From JBDSYA01 sp039925865 (lineage in GTDB: Bacteria > Bacteroidota > Ignavibacteria > Tepidaquicellales > Tepidaquicellaceae), in NCBI GenBank assembly GCA_039925865.1, contig JBDSYA010000177.1, positions 1-7,839 of the forward strand: a stretch of DNA of 7,839 nucleotides, in the 5' to 3' direction. Shown in pieces: positions 6,742 through 7,839 of this stretch (the stretch's first letter is position 1; the number at the start of each line of letters is the position of its first letter). The translations under genes and the position numbers were made by a program. The notes under the pieces were generated by a model. That model saw nothing but the letters and a program-made list of their open reading frames with translations. It was not told where the DNA came from and made no database searches.

Positions 6742-7170
6742 ATGAAAATTCAGTTAGCTGTTACGGAAAGCGATATAATAAAGTGTAAGGATGTTATTAA
6801 GGAACTCAGGATCAACGTTGATCCCGAAAAATTAGTAAGCTTAATTAAAGAAATGTTAGATGAAGGTTATCAGTTAGCTTTTATTGAGCTGGACGGAAAG
6901 GCTGTATCGGCAATAGGTTACAGGTATATGCAATTTCTTCACAACGGAAAACATTTTTACATTGATGATCTGTCGACACTTCCGGAATACAGAGGAAAAG
7001 GTTATGCAGGAAAGCTTATCGACTATGTTGCAGATCTTGCTGAAAAAAAAGGCTTCGGTGTTATCACACTGGATTCCGGTCCCTCGCGGCATGACGCACA
7101 CCGGCTTTATCTTAACAAGGGATTCATTATAAGTTCGTATCATTTCTCAAAAAAATTGAAATCAACCTAA
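6742..7170 (+). CDS. GNAT-family N-acetyltransferase
   Basis: This 142-residue cytoplasmic protein is expected to transfer an acetyl group from acetyl-CoA to an amine; the acceptor is unknown. Motif A spans about residues 72-100: FYIDDLSTLPEYRGKGYAG, with the pyrophosphate-binding RGKGYAG at 84-90. Motif B is at 110-128, where LDSG is followed by AHRLYLNKGF, the usual Y/L..GF ending. The length is normal for a single-domain GNAT. The frame extends upstream to an ATG at 6649, but I chose 6742 because the extra residues are low-complexity and homologues usually begin right before the first beta strand, here IQLAVTESD. No Shine-Dalgarno is present. Its TAA stop shares its last A with the ATG of the next gene, so the two are probably co-transcribed and translationally coupled. 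Confidence 0.93.
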   Translation: MKIQLAVTESDIIKCKDVIKELRINVDPEKLVSLIKEMLDEGYQLAFIELDGKAVSAIGYRYMQFLHNGKHFYIDDLSTLPEYRGKGYAGKLIDYVADLAEKKGFGVITLDSGPSRHDAHRLYLNKGFIISSYHFSKKLKST

Positions 7171-7685
7171 TGAAAAGATCTGACATAAAAACAATACCTG
7201 AATATTTTGACAGGTATATCAATGAAGTAGAAGACATTGAACTGAATGACGCTTTGAATAAATACGGACCTGAAATGTTCATAAAGGAAAAAAGAAATCT
7301 CGAATTGATTGGTGACAAAATTTATGCAGCCGGGAAATGGACTATTAAAGACATCCTTCAGCATCTGATTGATACCGAGAGAATTTTTTGTTACCGTGCG
7401 CTGCGATTCGCAAGAAATGACAAAACAACACTTCCGGGATTTGATGAAAACTATTATGCGGAAACCGCGAGTGCTAATGAAAGATCTGTTCATGAAATTT
7501 TAAAAGAATATTCTTCGGTCAGAAATTCGGCTGTAACTTTATTTAACAGCTTCAATAAAGATGCTTTGCATAATGAAGGTTTATGTTTTGACAAAAACAT
7601 ATCTGTGCTGGCAATGGGATTTGTGCTTGCCGGACATCCGATACATCATTTAAATGTAATCAGGGAAAGATATTATGATTTATGA
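7170..7685 (+). CDS. DinB-family (DinB/YfiT-like) putative metal-dependent enzyme
   Basis: This 171-residue soluble protein is of the DinB four-helix-bundle superfamily, which includes bacillithiol and other thiol transferases and many uncharacterised members. The signature is clear: GKWTIKDILQHLIDTER at 55-71 and AGHPIHHLNVIRERY at 154-168. The likely metal ligands are His65, His156 and His160 (the H-x3-H pair), all present. The FARNDKTTLPGFDENYYAE segment after helix 2 is also typical of one bacterial branch. The length matches the family. It starts on the last base of the GNAT stop codon, which suggests translational reinitiation. Only weak context hints at function: an acetyltransferase partner would fit small-molecule modification or detoxification, but this is speculation. 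The gene ends just before the terminator at 7728. Confidence 0.9.
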   Translation: MKRSDIKTIPEYFDRYINEVEDIELNDALNKYGPEMFIKEKRNLELIGDKIYAAGKWTIKDILQHLIDTERIFCYRALRFARNDKTTLPGFDENYYAETASANERSVHEILKEYSSVRNSAVTLFNSFNKDALHNEGLCFDKNISVLAMGFVLAGHPIHHLNVIRERYYDL

Positions 7686-7727
7686 TTTTCATTCACTATA
7701 CTTAGAATTAAAATTTAATTTAAAAAA

Positions 7728-7755
7728 AAGCCGGCTAGAAAAACTTAACCGGCTT
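7728..7755. terminator. Bidirectional hairpin terminator between convergent genes
   Basis: AAGCCGG at 7728-7734 pairs with CCGGCTT at 7749-7755; part of the 14-base interior (CTAG against CTTA) may extend the stem after a mismatch. On the minus strand the hairpin runs into a run of eight T (complement of 7722-7729), a canonical terminator for the gene ending at 7778. On the plus strand it is followed by GTTAATAATATTTTTT, weaker but usable for the DinB transcript. Confidence 0.8.
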
Positions 7756-7777
7756 GTTAATAATATTTTTTATAAAA

Positions 7778-7839
7778 TTACTTTATCAGCATCATTCTCT
7801 TGATATCTTTGAAGTCGCCTGATTCTAATCTGTAGAAGT
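7778..7839 (-). CDS. C-terminal end of a third T9SS-sorted protein (partial)
   Basis: Only the last 19 codons and the TAA stop (7778-7780) are in the window; the rest lies beyond the right edge. They read FYRLESGDFKDIKRMMLIK, which aligns without gaps to the propeller protein's FYKLEAGSFIDTKRMLLIK. This is the terminal strand and basic end of a type A sorting domain, so the gene encodes another exported or surface protein. Nothing can be said of its main function. Its terminator is the hairpin at 7728-7755. Confidence 0.85.
   Translation of the reverse strand, partial: FYRLESGDFKDIKRMMLIK

Noticed and set aside
7167..7493. Minus-strand open frame of 108 codons, with smaller ones nearby (6874-7143, 7127-7318).
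   Set aside because: These are shadows of the GNAT and DinB genes, both of which show clear family motifs on the plus strand.
1..7839. CRISPR arrays, tRNA or rRNA genes, insertion sequences, toxin-antitoxin or defence genes.
   Set aside because: None seen: no regularly spaced short repeats, no cloverleaf with a CCA-type end, no transposase motifs or terminal inverted repeats.

Overview
The window looks like chromosomal DNA from an AT-rich member of the Bacteroidota/Chlorobiota/Ignavibacteriota assemblage, most likely the Ignavibacteria side. The best evidence is the C-terminal tail of the large central protein. It has the core QNYPNPFNPSTRISYALP, then IFDILGKEV, SGMYFYKL and KRMLLIK. That is the type A sorting domain of the type IX secretion system (T9SS) in the flavour typical of Ignavibacteria-like genomes. 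Shine-Dalgarno sequences are absent before most starts, which also fits. No taxonomic search was possible.

Layout. (1) Positions 1-2667, minus strand: a secreted subtilisin-family (S8, bacillopeptidase F-like) protease with prodomain and complete catalytic residues. It carries two tandem SusE-like beta-sandwich modules and a Rossmann-like C-terminal region, and its C-terminus runs off the left edge. (2) Positions 2668-2888: a spacer with a strong minus-strand terminator and a 9-bp direct repeat. (3) Positions 2889-6395, minus strand: a secreted 1168-residue protein with six Asp-box (BNR) repeats, the same pair of SusE-like modules, an Ig-like domain that appears split by a large insertion, and a T9SS sorting tail. 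(4) Positions 6396-6741: an AT-rich divergent regulatory region with one good palindrome. (5) Positions 6742-7685, plus strand: a one-base-overlapping pair encoding a GNAT acetyltransferase and a DinB-fold putative metalloenzyme. (6) A bidirectional hairpin terminator. (7) Positions 7778-7839, minus strand: the last 19 codons of a third protein with a T9SS tail.

How it fits together. The three minus-strand genes appear to be separately transcribed T9SS export substrates; two have intact terminators in view, and only the middle and right ones show their sorting tails. The protease and the propeller protein share a module pair that begins at the same FPLNAFNL junction, so they look like products of domain shuffling: different N-terminal functional heads on a common stalk. 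The GNAT/DinB pair is a small cytoplasmic operon on the opposite strand with no obvious link to secretion. I see no CRISPR array, mobile element, tRNA, rRNA or defence system. The most interesting content is the modular architecture of the exported proteins.
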